Source of the DNA: Zarea fungicola
Lineage: Eukaryota; Ascomycota; Sordariomycetes; Hypocreales; Cordycipitaceae
Length of the DNA: 64,000 nucleotides
Direction of reading: 5' to 3'
Assembly: GCA_900169235.1 (NCBI GenBank)
Contig: FWCC01000331.1
Span: 62,001 to 126,000 of the forward strand
The notes under the pieces are model-generated. The model was not told the DNA's origin. It saw only the letters and a list, made by a program, of their open reading frames with translations, and made no database searches. Each line of letters opens with the position of its first letter. Positions within the stretch are counted from its first letter, which is position 1. This document shows, piece after piece, positions 1 to 10,923 of this stretch. Both the position numbers and the translations under genes were made by a program.

Positions 1-1
1 C

Positions 2-553
2 AAGGAAGATGCGCACATGGAGAAGGTGAAGGCGAAGCTTGTTGAGGAAGCTTCTGCTAAAAAAGCCTCTGCTGAAGCACGCAAACAACGAGATCTGAAA
101 AAGTTTGGCAAACAAGTCCAGGTTGCGAAACTGCAAGAGCGACAGAAGGCTAAGCGCGAAACACTTGAAAAAATCAAGACTCTGAAAAGAAGTAAGTTAA
201 TGTGCCCTTGAAGTTATCTAAGGAATCAAATTAATATCAGCCCAGAACGCCAGGAGTCCAATGGAGATGTAGGCACCAAGGAAGGTGATCTATTTGACGT
301 GGCAGTTGACGATGAAATCTCCAAGCACTCTCAAAGGGCTGGCGCGGGTCGGTCTTCTGCCGTGCCCAACAAGAAGCGGCAAAGGAAGGATGATAAGTAT
401 GGGTTTGGTGGCAAGAAACGTCACAGCAAATCCGGTGATGCAATGAGCTCAGGTGATTTGAGCGGCTTCAACGCCAAAAAGATGAAGGCTGGTGGCAAGA
501 CCAAAGCAACCCGCCCTGGCAAGAACAGAAGGAAGGCCAAATCAAGCAAATAG
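2..553 (+). CDS. EBP2: rRNA-processing protein EBP2, 3' part only (5' end outside window)
   Basis: This is the C-terminal half of the nucleolar protein Ebp2, needed for 27S pre-rRNA processing and 60S subunit assembly. The visible exons are up to 191 and 246-553, separated by a 54-bp intron (192-245, GTAAGT...CCCAG) that joins the two halves in one frame. The first part is a lysine/glutamine-rich helix (KKFGKQVQVAKLQERQ) typical of the family. The last part carries the conserved basic tail with KYGFGGKKR and the GKNRRKAK end, followed by TAG at 551-553. The start codon lies left of the window, so length cannot be judged. The family call rests on the tail motif and is firm. The gene converges with MUB1. 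Confidence 0.9.
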
Positions 554-1370
554 ATCCAAAATTAAGGGCGAGGCTTGTAAATATAGATTTAGGCGTTAGA
601 TATGACTTAGGTTGGGTATAATGCTAGTAGTATGTTTCATTGCTCGCAGGCTCGCAGTCGAAACCCATGTTTTACCTATAATTCACCAACGCTAACCTTG
701 AGAGGCTTAATTTGTGACTAGAACTTCGTCTCCAATTCATCTATGGCACAAAGCGATATATAAAATATCCACAAAGAAAGGGTGAGGCAAGAGGGACCAG
801 TGCCATGGTGGTACAGACGGTAACTGACCAATTTCACCCAGTATCAGTTCGATAGGTTCTCTCACATGTATCCACCAAGTCATGCTAACGCGCCTAACCT
901 TTGGGTGCGTGCCAGTCCTTTCCCAATGCAGAGTCGCTAAAATGTTGCTATCGGCCCAAAGAAAATGCAATTATGTACCAAAGCCGAGCGTTTAGGTGAA
1001 AACTTTGCAGGCTACAATTACCGTGCTGCTGCTGAGTCTCAAACCTTGCGAATAGCAGAAAAAAGAGGATTGGCTACAGCTGGTAACTGCGCATCAAGTC
1101 ATCGCCGGTGAGGTACCAGTTATATTGTAGATAGTTCCAAGACGCAAGACATTCAAGATTGAAAGTTGTAAGCCCAAGTCATAACCGTCCAAATACGCCT
1201 GAAAAAACACAATCCCATGGTATCGAAAAGCGAATGTGGAATGAATCAAAGTGGGTTGGAGTGCAATGCAGATCCAGTACCCTTCATGGAAAGGCTGCGG
1301 GGCGATGTGGAAAGAATGCGCGAAGCACCATGCCCTGTCACCTGCTTGCCTTCGGTAATTTCTTGCTGAA
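554..1370. other. Intergenic 3'-3' region
   Basis: These are the 3' flanks of EBP2 (+) and MUB1 (-). The open frames here are short, overlap on both strands and have no recognisable domain. I see no RNA gene or repeat. Confidence 0.6.
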
Positions 1371-3227
1371 CTATTGAGAAGCCGCAACACACCAGTGGCG
1401 GTGGAAAGCCCATGCACTTTTCTGGCATTCTTTGCTGCAATATTTCGTTCGGCGGCAACGTCGACATTTTGCGAACTGCCGTGGAAACTCTTCCCAAGTT
1501 CCGCATTGGTAATATGCACACTGTCGAATACCGCCGCGCGTGTCATCCTTGCGACAAAGGTTGCGCATAACCACACCAGCCCAATATTGCATATCAGTAC
1601 TATGGTATCGGACAGTAAATTTCTCAACAAGTGGGAAGAGATTAAAATCGTTCGGTAGCAGATATTCTTCATCGACGGCAGTCGAATCGTCGAGCTCTTC
1701 TCTCTCCCCTTCGCCATCCAATGCAGCAAGATCCTTGCCGATGGCTAATCTCGGGACCAGGTGGCTGTTTTGAAAATATGACCGGAGACCGCAATACTTT
1801 GAGACGTATGCAAGAAGTTGGAGCGACATTAGCACATCTTCTTCTCTCGGCATGACAGCGAGCATTTGTGGGTTTGGTACGAAATGGCGATCTAGCAAGT
1901 ATCGCGGTACAGATGACGCTTGTGCATTTGGCTGAGGAGGGGAAACCATGGGTGGTCGATTTGGTGATAGCCCAATTGGCGGGACAGGAGCGGGAGCAAC
2001 ATCACTCCCGATGCTCCCATCGATAGGAGAGCGATGAGTAATGTTAAAGGCACCAGTATCCTGTGTCTCTGAGACTGTCGCACCGGTCAGTTCAAGAGAT
2101 TCGGGGGCAAGCATGCCCTCGCTGTCGTCCATTGTGATATCTTGTATTCCAACAGCCGACCGCATTTCGCCAGTTCCAGTCATCTCTGCATCTGGAGATT
2201 CATCGGACGGCATGCTATCATTGTTGATATCATCAACCTCAGCAGTAGAGGTTTGATGTCGAATTGAGGGTCTGCGGCGCTGTCGAGCTGTCTCTTCCAT
2301 GTTTGCGGTTGGCAGTACGGTGGGCGACCGTAATTGAGGAGGCGGGAGAGGTGTCGTCGGGGAAGTAGGTTGGGAGGTAGGTTCTGACTGTCCAAGTATC
2401 GTCATTGAAGCCAGGCGATCAACATCTCTTACTGGACGAACAAGTCCATCGATTGCTTCCATCATTGGAATAGCTGAGGCAAGAGGCTGAAGCACCTGTC
2501 GAGGGGCGGTAATTTGGCTATCAGAAGACCGGAAGCTATGGCGATGGCGACTTATTGCTGCAGCGGAATGATCCGACATATCTGGCCTCGAAGGTGATGA
2601 TACTGCCGCCGCGTCCACGCCTTGATGAAGAGTTGTGGTGGATGGGCCAGCATAGCTAGCCGTAACATCGATTGATGCGGGTAGGCCTTGTCTCCGTACG
2701 TTTCTATGATCTGAGTCGTTGCGAGTAGATCTGTTCGCAAACAGACCCGAAACTCTTGAAGAGACACGGTGATCATGGCTTCTATGCCGGTGATGGTGCT
2801 CGTGTATCTGCTTTTGCTTCGCTTCGTCGGCCTTTTCGCGGCAGCGGTCGATGACTTTTATGTAATTGTCGAGGATGGTTGCGATGACTGGGACCATGTC
2901 GGCTTCGACGACTCGCGTGCGCACATTCTCTGTTCCGCGCACACCTATATTGACGACACATTGAAACGCAAGATTCCATTTCCACATGCCCATCATATCT
3001 TTGCTCCTGCCTTGTTTGAGGATGCAAACCAGGCGTTCAATACCCCCATCGACTGTTAGGATATCTCGAATGCGCGCAGAGGATGTCGTCAGATATGCTA
3101 GATGATTAAGCGAGTTGATCAAGGGAAGTGTGGATGTGCAGTCAAGCGCTCGGCGGTCATATAGAGCCGTTGTGATGCCTACCGATGCCTTATTGACATT
3201 CGGGATGCTGAAATTGACTTCCCTCAT
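1371..3227 (-). CDS. MUB1: MYND zinc-finger protein SamB/Mub1
   Basis: Single-exon gene of 618 codons. It is the ascomycete SamB/Mub1 family; yeast Mub1 works with the ubiquitin ligase Ubr2 and E2 Rad6 to degrade the proteasome gene activator Rpn4, and Aspergillus samB affects conidiophore polarity. The N-terminal ~140 residues form the conserved armadillo-like start (MREVNFSIPNVNKASVG, then SSARIRDILTVDGGIERLV). The middle (~150-440) is low-complexity, Ser/Pro/His-rich and poorly conserved. The C-terminus has the MYND finger, with Cys pairs in CRRCRRTKYCSKECQ and the closing His/Cys in HRHWC. Start and stop match the family ends and the length is normal. A third of the protein is disordered, so substrates cannot be inferred. 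Confidence 0.93.
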   Translation of the reverse strand: MREVNFSIPNVNKASVGITTALYDRRALDCTSTLPLINSLNHLAYLTTSSARIRDILTVDGGIERLVCILKQGRSKDMMGMWKWNLAFQCVVNIGVRGTENVRTRVVEADMVPVIATILDNYIKVIDRCREKADEAKQKQIHEHHHRHRSHDHRVSSRVSGLFANRSTRNDSDHRNVRRQGLPASIDVTASYAGPSTTTLHQGVDAAAVSSPSRPDMSDHSAAAISRHRHSFRSSDSQITAPRQVLQPLASAIPMMEAIDGLVRPVRDVDRLASMTILGQSEPTSQPTSPTTPLPPPQLRSPTVLPTANMEETARQRRRPSIRHQTSTAEVDDINNDSMPSDESPDAEMTGTGEMRSAVGIQDITMDDSEGMLAPESLELTGATVSETQDTGAFNITHRSPIDGSIGSDVAPAPVPPIGLSPNRPPMVSPPQPNAQASSVPRYLLDRHFVPNPQMLAVMPREEDVLMSLQLLAYVSKYCGLRSYFQNSHLVPRLAIGKDLAALDGEGEREELDDSTAVDEEYLLPNDFNLFPLVEKFTVRYHSTDMQYWAGVVMRNLCRKDDTRGGIRQCAYYQCGTWEEFPRQFAKCRRCRRTKYCSKECQKSAWAFHRHWCVAASQ

Positions 3228-4500
3228 CCTGACAGCCTCCTGTGTGAAAACGGCGCTACTGCCACAAGTTGCCTGAAGTCCGGTTCAGGGAGAGGTGCCG
3301 TCACAGATATTTTGGCAACTTTGAAGCAGCGAAAGAATATTCTTGTATTGGAATAGATGATTTGAAGTTGAAGGTATGGCGGTTGCGTGCGGATGGCTGA
3401 TTCTATAGCAAGGCTATGTTTGTGCTGTCGATTGCGTTGGGCATGAAAGATCACGCCGCAAAGCTTGAGACACGGAGTCTGCCCAAGTGGTGTTTGTAGC
3501 AGTAATGGTGACGACTGACAGTGCACAAGCCGTTGTTTGGATGATTGCGATGAGTGTCGGGGTAGAATACTTGCGTTACGTGAAATCGTGGTGTTGACCG
3601 AGTAGGTCGTGTTTCAGGCAAGGCTTTAGGGCCGCCACGTTGAACGCTGAGCCAAGCGCCTCACTCGGTAGCAGAATAGTGAGGAACAAAATGGTGTAGG
3701 GAGGATTGAAACAGACAAAACGCTACTTCCTAGCGACGCGCTCCGACCGGTGTGGGAGGATGTGTAATGACAAAGCGAGATGATAAAAGGGCCGAGGATG
3801 AGGAGGTTGGCTGACGAAGACTTCGACCAGCGATGTCAGGGAGATCTAGTGGGTGAACGGACCGCTCCGAGGGCAAATGTTGTGGCAACAACTTGGGCCG
3901 TACCTTAGTAGGTACCTGGGTAAGTACTAAAGCACCTAGCTATACTAAAGTACCGACCAGAGTACTAGGATATAGAGGTAGGTAGGTAGTGAGTTCCTCG
4001 CTGCAATGTGGATTAGAACCCCCCTGGGCGGCACAACAGAACTTCTCCTCTACAACGGTAGGTGCCTACCTGGGTACGAATTCCAGGCGGGGCGGCATGC
4101 CCGAAGTCTTCGCACAGTGGTTATCAGAGCCAACTCCACCAAAATTATACAGTGTCTTTGAGCTTTGTACACACTGTCTCGCCACCATGCACTGGAACTA
4201 TCAGAACTGTTGATCCAAGCGAGTCGCGTTCGACTATTTGGGCAACTGGTGACCAAGAGGCAAAAGTAAAGAAATATTTCGTAGCTAGAATCTAATATCA
4301 CGGCCAACGTGAAACAGCTTGAGCAGTAAACCAGACGATGCCACTGGTGGCGACACAAGTTCACCAATAGACCAGTTGACCTGGTCGAAACAAAAAATCT
4401 CATACAGTGACGAGTTTGTCCATCACTACATGTAGATAGGAGTAACGGTGCAATAGAGGTATAAAAAGGGATGCTGAAATATACAAAACAAACAGGGAAT
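3228..4500. other. Intergenic region upstream of MUB1 with AGGT/ACCT tract
   Basis: This 1.27-kb stretch holds the 5' flank of MUB1 (-) and the 3' flank of the next minus-strand gene. A degenerate tract of ACCT/AGGT tetranucleotides runs about 3898-3992, and a small copy sits at 4058-4078. No protein-coding signal stands out. Confidence 0.5.
3898..3992. repeat. AGGT/ACCT degenerate tetranucleotide tract
   Basis: The stretch is built from TAGGTACCT-like units, ending in AGGTAGGTAGGTAG at about 3976-3989. Similar tracts recur near 15.3, 20.06, 43.9, 51.4, 57.5 and 63.4 kb, all in intergenic DNA. Confidence 0.6.
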
Positions 4501-5493
4501 TCAGTCTCCGCTGATTTTGGCGTGGCGAAAGTATTTCATGCCCACCCATGCTACCACAACCCAGACCCAGGCCATTACGCACGTCAAAATAATGAGAGCA
4601 GGATAGTAGCCGACTATAGGCAATGTAGGATCATCTTCAAGCTCAGGCGGTGCATAAGGCGTCTTGCCTACGTCCCATGCCCAGCTCCAGATGTCAAGAC
4701 AAGAGCCCATGCCAATGACAAAAACCAGCCACGTCACGGTAAGGACAACCCATCCCCACCACTCTGTTTCGGCATAATCCCAGTCAGCCTCTGATGTAGG
4801 TATAGTATTTGTTGATATGCCACTGTACGACAAAGGCGACTTTGGTTGCTGGAAAGAACCTGGGCGTGGAGAAGAGCCACGCGTAGCAAAGTACGATTCC
4901 GAACCAGACGAGGATATAGATATAGTTTGTCTCGGCGCAACAATGCTATGCGAGATGTGTAGAATATCATCCTCGTCAGTTGTTGATGTATCCTGGGATG
5001 CCTGGCCGTCCGCATCGGGATCCGCATTGGTTAGGCGGCTTGTCGCGGGAAGTGCTGCGGTTGTAAATGATTTATCTGGCCTTGGTAGAGACTGCAAGCC
5101 AGCAATCTTGAGACCGAGGGCATCGTGATTGCCAATAGGGGCCATATTGTCGCTGCTACTTGACAATGTGCCGTACGCCGTGGCCTGTGCCGTATCAATT
5201 GCCAAAAGCTTGTCGTCCCTCCTCTCTCGTTGTGCTCCTCTGCCAAGCAAGGCAACCTTTCTAAGGGAGCCGCGCCTTCGCCGTGTTTTTGAAGGCATTG
5301 CTATAGTAGAAGAAGATGCAGTATTGTGTCCATGAATAGGGCTGTCGTCTGGTAGCGCATCACTATTTTGGGTTTCTAAAGCAGATTTTGTGAAAGGCAA
5401 TCTAGACAACAGCCTAGAGCCGGCAAACGAATTTTCTCGATGCGCAGATGGCAAAGGGCTGTTGTCCCCCTCGCACGATGGAATCATGGCCAT
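4501..5493 (-). CDS. Uncharacterised two-TM fungal membrane protein
   Basis: Single-exon gene of 330 codons that I cannot assign to a named family. The start is ATG at 5493 (MAMIPSCEG). Residues 1-235 are hydrophilic and Ser-rich, with a basic patch RRRRGSLRKVALLGRG around residues 70-90. The C-terminal ~85 residues look folded and conserved: TM1 about 246-264 (WVVLTVTWLVFVIGMGS), a Trp-rich acidic loop with APPELEDDPTLPIVGYYPA, then TM2 about 296-316 and a short basic tail. The tail end gives a hairpin with both termini on the same, probably cytosolic, side. It shares a divergent intergenic region with ZRG17. That layout alone does not show a functional link. Real gene: likely, from the long frame, codon use and C-terminal composition. 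Confidence 0.75.
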   Translation of the reverse strand: MAMIPSCEGDNSPLPSAHRENSFAGSRLLSRLPFTKSALETQNSDALPDDSPIHGHNTASSSTIAMPSKTRRRRGSLRKVALLGRGAQRERRDDKLLAIDTAQATAYGTLSSSSDNMAPIGNHDALGLKIAGLQSLPRPDKSFTTAALPATSRLTNADPDADGQASQDTSTTDEDDILHISHSIVAPRQTISISSSGSESYFATRGSSPRPGSFQQPKSPLSYSGISTNTIPTSEADWDYAETEWWGWVVLTVTWLVFVIGMGSCLDIWSWAWDVGKTPYAPPELEDDPTLPIVGYYPALIILTCVMAWVWVVVAWVGMKYFRHAKISGD

Positions 5494-6260
5494 GTATAGT
5501 TACGAAAGCTATCCCAATGGCTACTGAAGCCAAAGCGTATTGCTGCCGGTGGTTCGATGCCGCGCAGGCGATGGCTATGTTGACATCATCCGTCGGTCGG
5601 GCTGTCTGCGGTTGAAGAGAGCTGCTTTAGTCCTTGGAAGTCAGCGCAGTTTTTAAAGCAAAACAAAAACTATCTTATTATCATGCGTACTTTGAACGAC
5701 CAACCACTCTAACGATCTGATGCGTATGCAGGTCGTAAATTTATCCTTCCGATATGCGTTTTTCGCGGCAATGCGCCGCGCTATGCTGGAAGACTAGCGT
5801 GATTAAAAGAACCCAATAAGAATGTTCAAGTTTGATATTAGCCAATCCTGTGTTATCTTCTACCTAAGGCCACGCCTTGGTGGTACCTTGTCGGCTCGGC
5901 CCACCCAGTGGTAGCATCCACCTGGATCCTTACCTGAGGTCTCTCTACTACATGTTTCTCTCGAATCCCCTCTTGTTTAGGCCAATCTCGCCAGGTTAAT
6001 GCGTCCTCAGTCGTTGTGCATCTCGGCGATTGGACTGTGTATAATCTATTCAATAGCGTGCTAGAGACCATATGCGGCCCCTGGATACTACATTACCCTG
6101 AAGGTCCCACAGAACCTATTCAGCTGGTGCGTTCTACAACGCGGTACTTAAGATACCTCGAGCCAGCGGTTGTCTTCGACAAGATAGACAAGAGCGACTC
6201 TTACCACCCAACCAACGCTTCATCCTCGTCTTCAGAGCTTTTTATTCTCTCACCTGATAA
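5494..6260. promoter_or_regulatory. Divergent intergenic region, two-TM gene / ZRG17
   Basis: About 770 bp between two outward-facing genes must contain both promoters. No repeat, RNA gene or additional ORF with coding character is seen. Confidence 0.5.
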
Positions 6261-6281
6261 ATGTTTATCTCAAGACCAACA

Positions 6282-7546
6282 ATGGCCACGAATGTTGCAA
6301 CAAACCCGCCTGTCAGCGAAACTTCGCCCAACCCATTCAACTTTCAGACTCAGGTGATATCGACTACGCCTGTCAAATCAGTATGCCTGCGTTACCATTA
6401 TTCGCACTTTAAACATCAAATAATACTAACATCATGTATCAGAATATCGGCCAGCGACGAGGACATAGATATAAGCACAGTAGTGTATCGACGCAACATC
6501 AAATCTTCCAAGAGCCTCCTCAGCGACCCCCGCCGGTGCTCCCAGCATCACTGCCAATTCCTAACGTTAAAGAGGCATGGAAGAGCATGAACAAGGATCA
6601 GAGAATGCGCCTTTACTGGAGCTTATCGCATCTTGCTATTGCAGTTTTTATCTTCTTCAGATCCGAAGGATCACTTTCCGCCACGGCCTTGTCGCATCTG
6701 GTGTTCTTTGACGCTGGCAGCGCTGCCGTATGTGTGGCTGTTGACGTCCTGGGGAATTTTGAGGTTTGGAGGCGCAGCAGCATACGGCATCCATTTGGCC
6801 TTGAAAGAGCAGAAGTGCTGGCTGGGTTCGCTATGTCCATATTCCTCCTCTTTGGAGGATTCGATCTTGTTTCACACAACCTGAAGCACTTTCTTGAATC
6901 CATTGGCCACCATGAAGCGCATCATAAACATTCTCATGAACCTATACCTGGCGGTTCTGTTGACCTGGCATCTGCCGCTGCGATTATTAGTACTCTGGCG
7001 TCAGCCTACGGTCTCAAAAATCATGCACGCATTGCAAAAGTTATGAGAGTTTCGTATTTGGCCTCGTTGCCGAGCGTCTTGTCAAACCCTTTTCACCTGT
7101 TGACACTTTCATTTTCTACTCTGGTTGCCGTACTGCCTCTGTTTTCAATTGAACTCTACACCTGGCTAGACAGGCTCATATGTGCGGTTATATCCCTGGC
7201 CATGTTTGGCCTTGGCATGCGTATCGCTATCGCCCAAGGGTTGATGTTGCTTATGTCATATGGTGGGAGCAATGGTGATGTTAGAGTATCCTCAGTCATC
7301 GAAGATATCGAGTCTGAATCGTCCATAGCTAGTGTTGATGAGGCACAGTTTTGGCAAGTCCATTACGGACTCTGCATGGCCAACCTGAAAATTAGCGTGC
7401 AGAAGGGCAGCGACGAAGTGGCTATTAGCAGGCTACGCAGTAGAATAACTTCTTTGGTACAAAATCGCTTGGGTGAAGGATACGGCACAAGCGGCAACAC
7501 TAGGTGGGAAGTTTCGCTACAGCTGATGGTTGATGGTGGCTCATAA
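6282..7546 (+). CDS. ZRG17: ER zinc transporter subunit, cation diffusion facilitator family (Zrg17-like)
   Basis: Two exons, 6282-6380 and 6443-7546, with a 62-bp intron (GTATGC...ATCAG, branch site TACTAAC at 6424-6430), give 400 residues. An in-frame ATG at 6261 would add seven residues, but 6282 has the better context (ACA-ATG-GC). Zrg17 pairs with Msc2-type CDF proteins to move zinc into the ER lumen. Hydrophobic helices flank HPFGLERAEVLAGF, the hallmark turn of this subgroup, and a His-rich loop (GHHEAHHKHSHE) lies near residue 190. The usual second HxxxD metal site of CDF proteins is not evident in the later helices, as expected for Zrg17-type partners. The C-terminal ~90 residues form the cytosolic domain. 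The His loop suggests zinc handling; the partner gene is not in the window. Confidence 0.88.
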
Positions 7547-7748
7547 GTCTCATATGGTACGCATGCACTGTACTAATGCAAGCATTCTGGACAGGTACTG
7601 GATGTATTACTCTATATATACAAATGATTTTTAAAATAAAGGAAAAATAAGGGAGGGAGGTATCCATTCTGGTACCTGGTATTCCGTGTACGCCTGTGCA
7701 GATCATCAAACTTCGAATGACAAAGCCCTGTCACAACATATCCCACTG

Positions 7749-10616
7749 CTAAAATAAGCCCCATCTGCCACGCTCTCGTGACAACTTACGACTCGACGCG
7801 GAATGATCTCGCTCTAGACCCTCCAGTTGCTTCAGGCTCTCCATCTTTTCCAGCACAAGTTCTAGAAGCTCTTTCTTGCGAATCACTTCTAAGTGGCGGC
7901 GCACTTTTGGATCTTCCTTAGCAAATTTTTCCACATCAGCTTCGGAGAGGTGTCGACCCAGCCTGAGATCAAGTTCTCGGGGGAAATTATAGTAAAACTC
8001 TGAAAGGAGTTCGACATTCAAAAACAGAACGGCTGTAGAGGCAATCTTGTTTGCTGCTGCATCGAGGAAGACCTCAGGGCAATAGTACTTGTTTTTCAAA
8101 GTCGCGCACTGCTTTGATTTAACTGCCATTAGCCGCAGTTTAATAATGTCGGCTCGGTCGCGAAGGAAGACGGCCTCGAGCCCTGAGAATTGTCAGCTCT
8201 TATTCACGTTTTGTCAAGAGCATGAACCGTCAATTACCTTTACCAAGTAATGCAGCGCTAAATCCTCCAGCACCACTGTGCCCGTCACCTTCGACTGAAA
8301 TATCACCCCTGCGAGCCTTATCCACATATGTCATAACCTCTTTCAGCTTGCGGCGTCCTCCAACTGTGGTTTCCAGACTTGACAACGCGGTTTCACAGTC
8401 ATTCAGTTCCTTCTTCAATGTGTTGCTCACATGCTGTCTTCCCTGAGCCCATTCACGTTCCTCAACATCAATCTCAAACTTGTATGGCTTTATGCAATTT
8501 TCCACTTGGTCGCTCGTACTGTAAAATCTTTCGTTTAAAATGGTTGATGCTGCATCCATAATCGCACTTCTCGCGAACGGATGATTGGCAAAACTGGATT
8601 TATCCAGGAGAGATTCAACATTGCCTTGGAGAGCAGACGCAAGCACCGTCGTTGCTAGCCTTCCAACGCCCAATTTTGTGAGGGCCGAGGACGACGCATC
8701 CAGTTGGCGGCGCCAATAAATGGAATCGTCATCTGCCCTAGGCAGATCGGCCAACTTGTCTGTTTCAGGGCGAGGGGGGATCAAGTCTGTAATTGGTTTA
8801 TTCCAATATCTGGCGGCCAGCAAGTCAAGAACCTTCTGGTCCAGTTCGCTCTTTAGTAGCTCATGCATCTGTGGACGACCGAATACTTCAGTGAATTGCT
8901 TGAACGAATGCTTCAGCGCATCCAAGCTCTCCGCAAGATAGGATTCGGCGGACAACGGTCGGTCGTTATACTGCACTTTAAACTCATAAGTAACCTCCTC
9001 AAGTTCTTGGCGTATAGCATCACTTGTAGTCTGTAAACTTGAGGACATGGTTTGCTCTAGTGTATGCATAAGCTTCCTTCGAAGAGTTGTTGTGCCGACG
9101 CTTAGTCCAGACTCTGGTCCATATTCCATCGGATGGGACGAGAAAAATGATTTCTCATTCTTCACGATTGTGGCAAGCAAGTTGGATGCTCCCATTTTGA
9201 ACAAGCCTTGAGATTGAGGCGCCTTTGACACAACTCCAACGTAGCCAAGGCGCAGCGGGTATTGTTTGTCGTTCAGAATTGCCGCTCCACGCCCGGCGTC
9301 CACCAAGTCCATTTTCGTTATTACTCCAATAGTTCGCTCACCACGTGGATCAACTCTTCGCGAAGCACGGAGCGCAGTAGAGTTTGCAAGATCTACATCG
9401 GCAGCTGAGATGGCAAGAATCACGTTCGGGGCCTGGATGTACTTGTCGCAAAGGTCCGAAATCTTCTGTTTCAGCTGTAGCGGCTGGTTTTGCCCCACAA
9501 CTTGAATGTAGCCTGGCAAGTCTATTAATGAGAGGTCTGGAACATTCGGAGAGTAGACTGTTAATTGAATGGGCTCGTGTGAAACGCATTCAGAGTCGGG
9601 AACAGCCAAGTTGAGGTCGGTTAGAGTCCGTTGTATCGAGGTGAAGTCGGTAATATGCTTTAAACCAAGGTCTGGAAATTCTCCGTATTCTTCTGAAGAC
9701 CCTGGTGTGTTGACAAGAGTGAGCTCAATTGGGCGGCGAGTAACCATGTTGACTCCTTTTGGTAGAAACTCATGACCGACAATCGCCTCCAAAACCGAGC
9801 TTTTCCCCGAGGACTGGGATCCAATGACAACAATTGATGGCAGTGAAAGTGTACTGGACTGTCCAACTTTCTGCAGTATCGTTCGAATCTCGATCATCTT
9901 CTTGGTTAGAACCATCATCTGATCATCCTGTTTTTCTTCGTCGTTCGATATTACGTGCGAATCTTCAGAGCCTTCAAATCCGTAGCCAGTTGCAGCGGCG
10001 CCAATAGCAGCGACAGCGCCAACCTTGCTATGTTTTGGATCATTATCGCCACCATTGCCACCGCCGCTGTGACCACCGGAGGCTTCCTGAGATGCCTGGA
10101 TTAGACTTTTTACCCATTCAGGAAATTCGATTTGCTCCTTTGTGTTCTCCCAGCCTTGAAGTGTTTGTTCTGCAACTTCCTTGGCGCTGCCGTAAAGGCT
10201 CGATGCCGTGCTCGCAACTGCGTCTTTTGTTGAATGAAATACGTCAATGGCATAAGCCCCAGCCTCTGTTAGACGTTAGCTTATATCTTTGAAATATGCA
10301 GGAAGAGACACTCACGATGCGCCTGATACTGAACCCAAGCAAAAGTTCCTATCGCAAGGCCGCCGAACATTGCTGGTATTCGTATGAATTTCAAGACTAG
10401 CTTTGGCAAGAACCGGACATAGGACGCATTCCTCGCCGTGACTGCATTGTGAAAAGCGTTCCCGCGAAGCCACATCCACCGTTGGGTTGCCCTAATCGAG
10501 CCATCTGCCTGCAGAAGACCGCCAGTCTGGAAACGATGGATGTACCGGGTCGAGGTGATGACATTGCCTCGTCGCACGACGGATCGAAGCTTGCCCGCCA
10601 GCATCTGTCCACTCAT
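7749..10616 (-). CDS. MGM1: Mitochondrial dynamin-like GTPase Mgm1
   Basis: Three exons, 10616-10316, 10265-8238 and 8182-7749 (introns of 50 and 55 bp), encode 920 residues, the normal family length. Mgm1/OPA1 fuses mitochondrial inner membranes and shapes cristae. The N-terminus is a basic presequence followed by a membrane segment at ~85-97 (FGGLAIGTFAWVQYQ), and a second Ala/Gly-rich hydrophobic stretch (GAVAAIGAAATGYGF) near 180 is where the rhomboid protease would cleave to make the short form. The GTPase domain begins near 217 with G1 GSQSSGKSS (249), G3 DLPG and G4 TKMD. The last exon restores the GTPase effector helix region ending in RERGRWGLF. It is divergent with SPB1, separated by 307 bp. 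Confidence 0.96.
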
Positions 10617-10923
10617 ACTAGTAAACGTCTTTAAAGAAAGAAAATGGAAGCCAGATCGATGTGTACACGGCCTGGAAGGAGGCCTCAGGGGCTACTTGTA
10701 GGATGGCTGTAGCCGCTCGTCATTGACAATGTTTGATGCTCAATGACTGACTGGGCCGACTCGCCTCGAGAGTTTGCGCCACATGGCGGTGCGCGACATT
10801 TATGCCCCACAACTGAGACTTATCAACACGTGATATCCTTATCCAGTCGCATCCTTAGCAAAATTTCTGGCGATTGACAGAAAAAGGCTGAACCTTTGCC
10901 CGGGAAGGAACGCTGTCGCAGTT
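10617..10923. promoter_or_regulatory. Divergent promoter MGM1/SPB1
   Basis: A 307-bp spacer between divergent start codons carries both core promoters. It contains no ORF or repeat of note. Confidence 0.5.

Noticed and set aside
1094..1729. Minus-strand open frame of 211 codons
   Set aside because: Overlaps the MYND end of MUB1 in another frame and has no domain; a shadow.
4010..4022. GGATTAGAACC, B-box-like on the minus strand
   Set aside because: No tRNA cloverleaf can be drawn around it.
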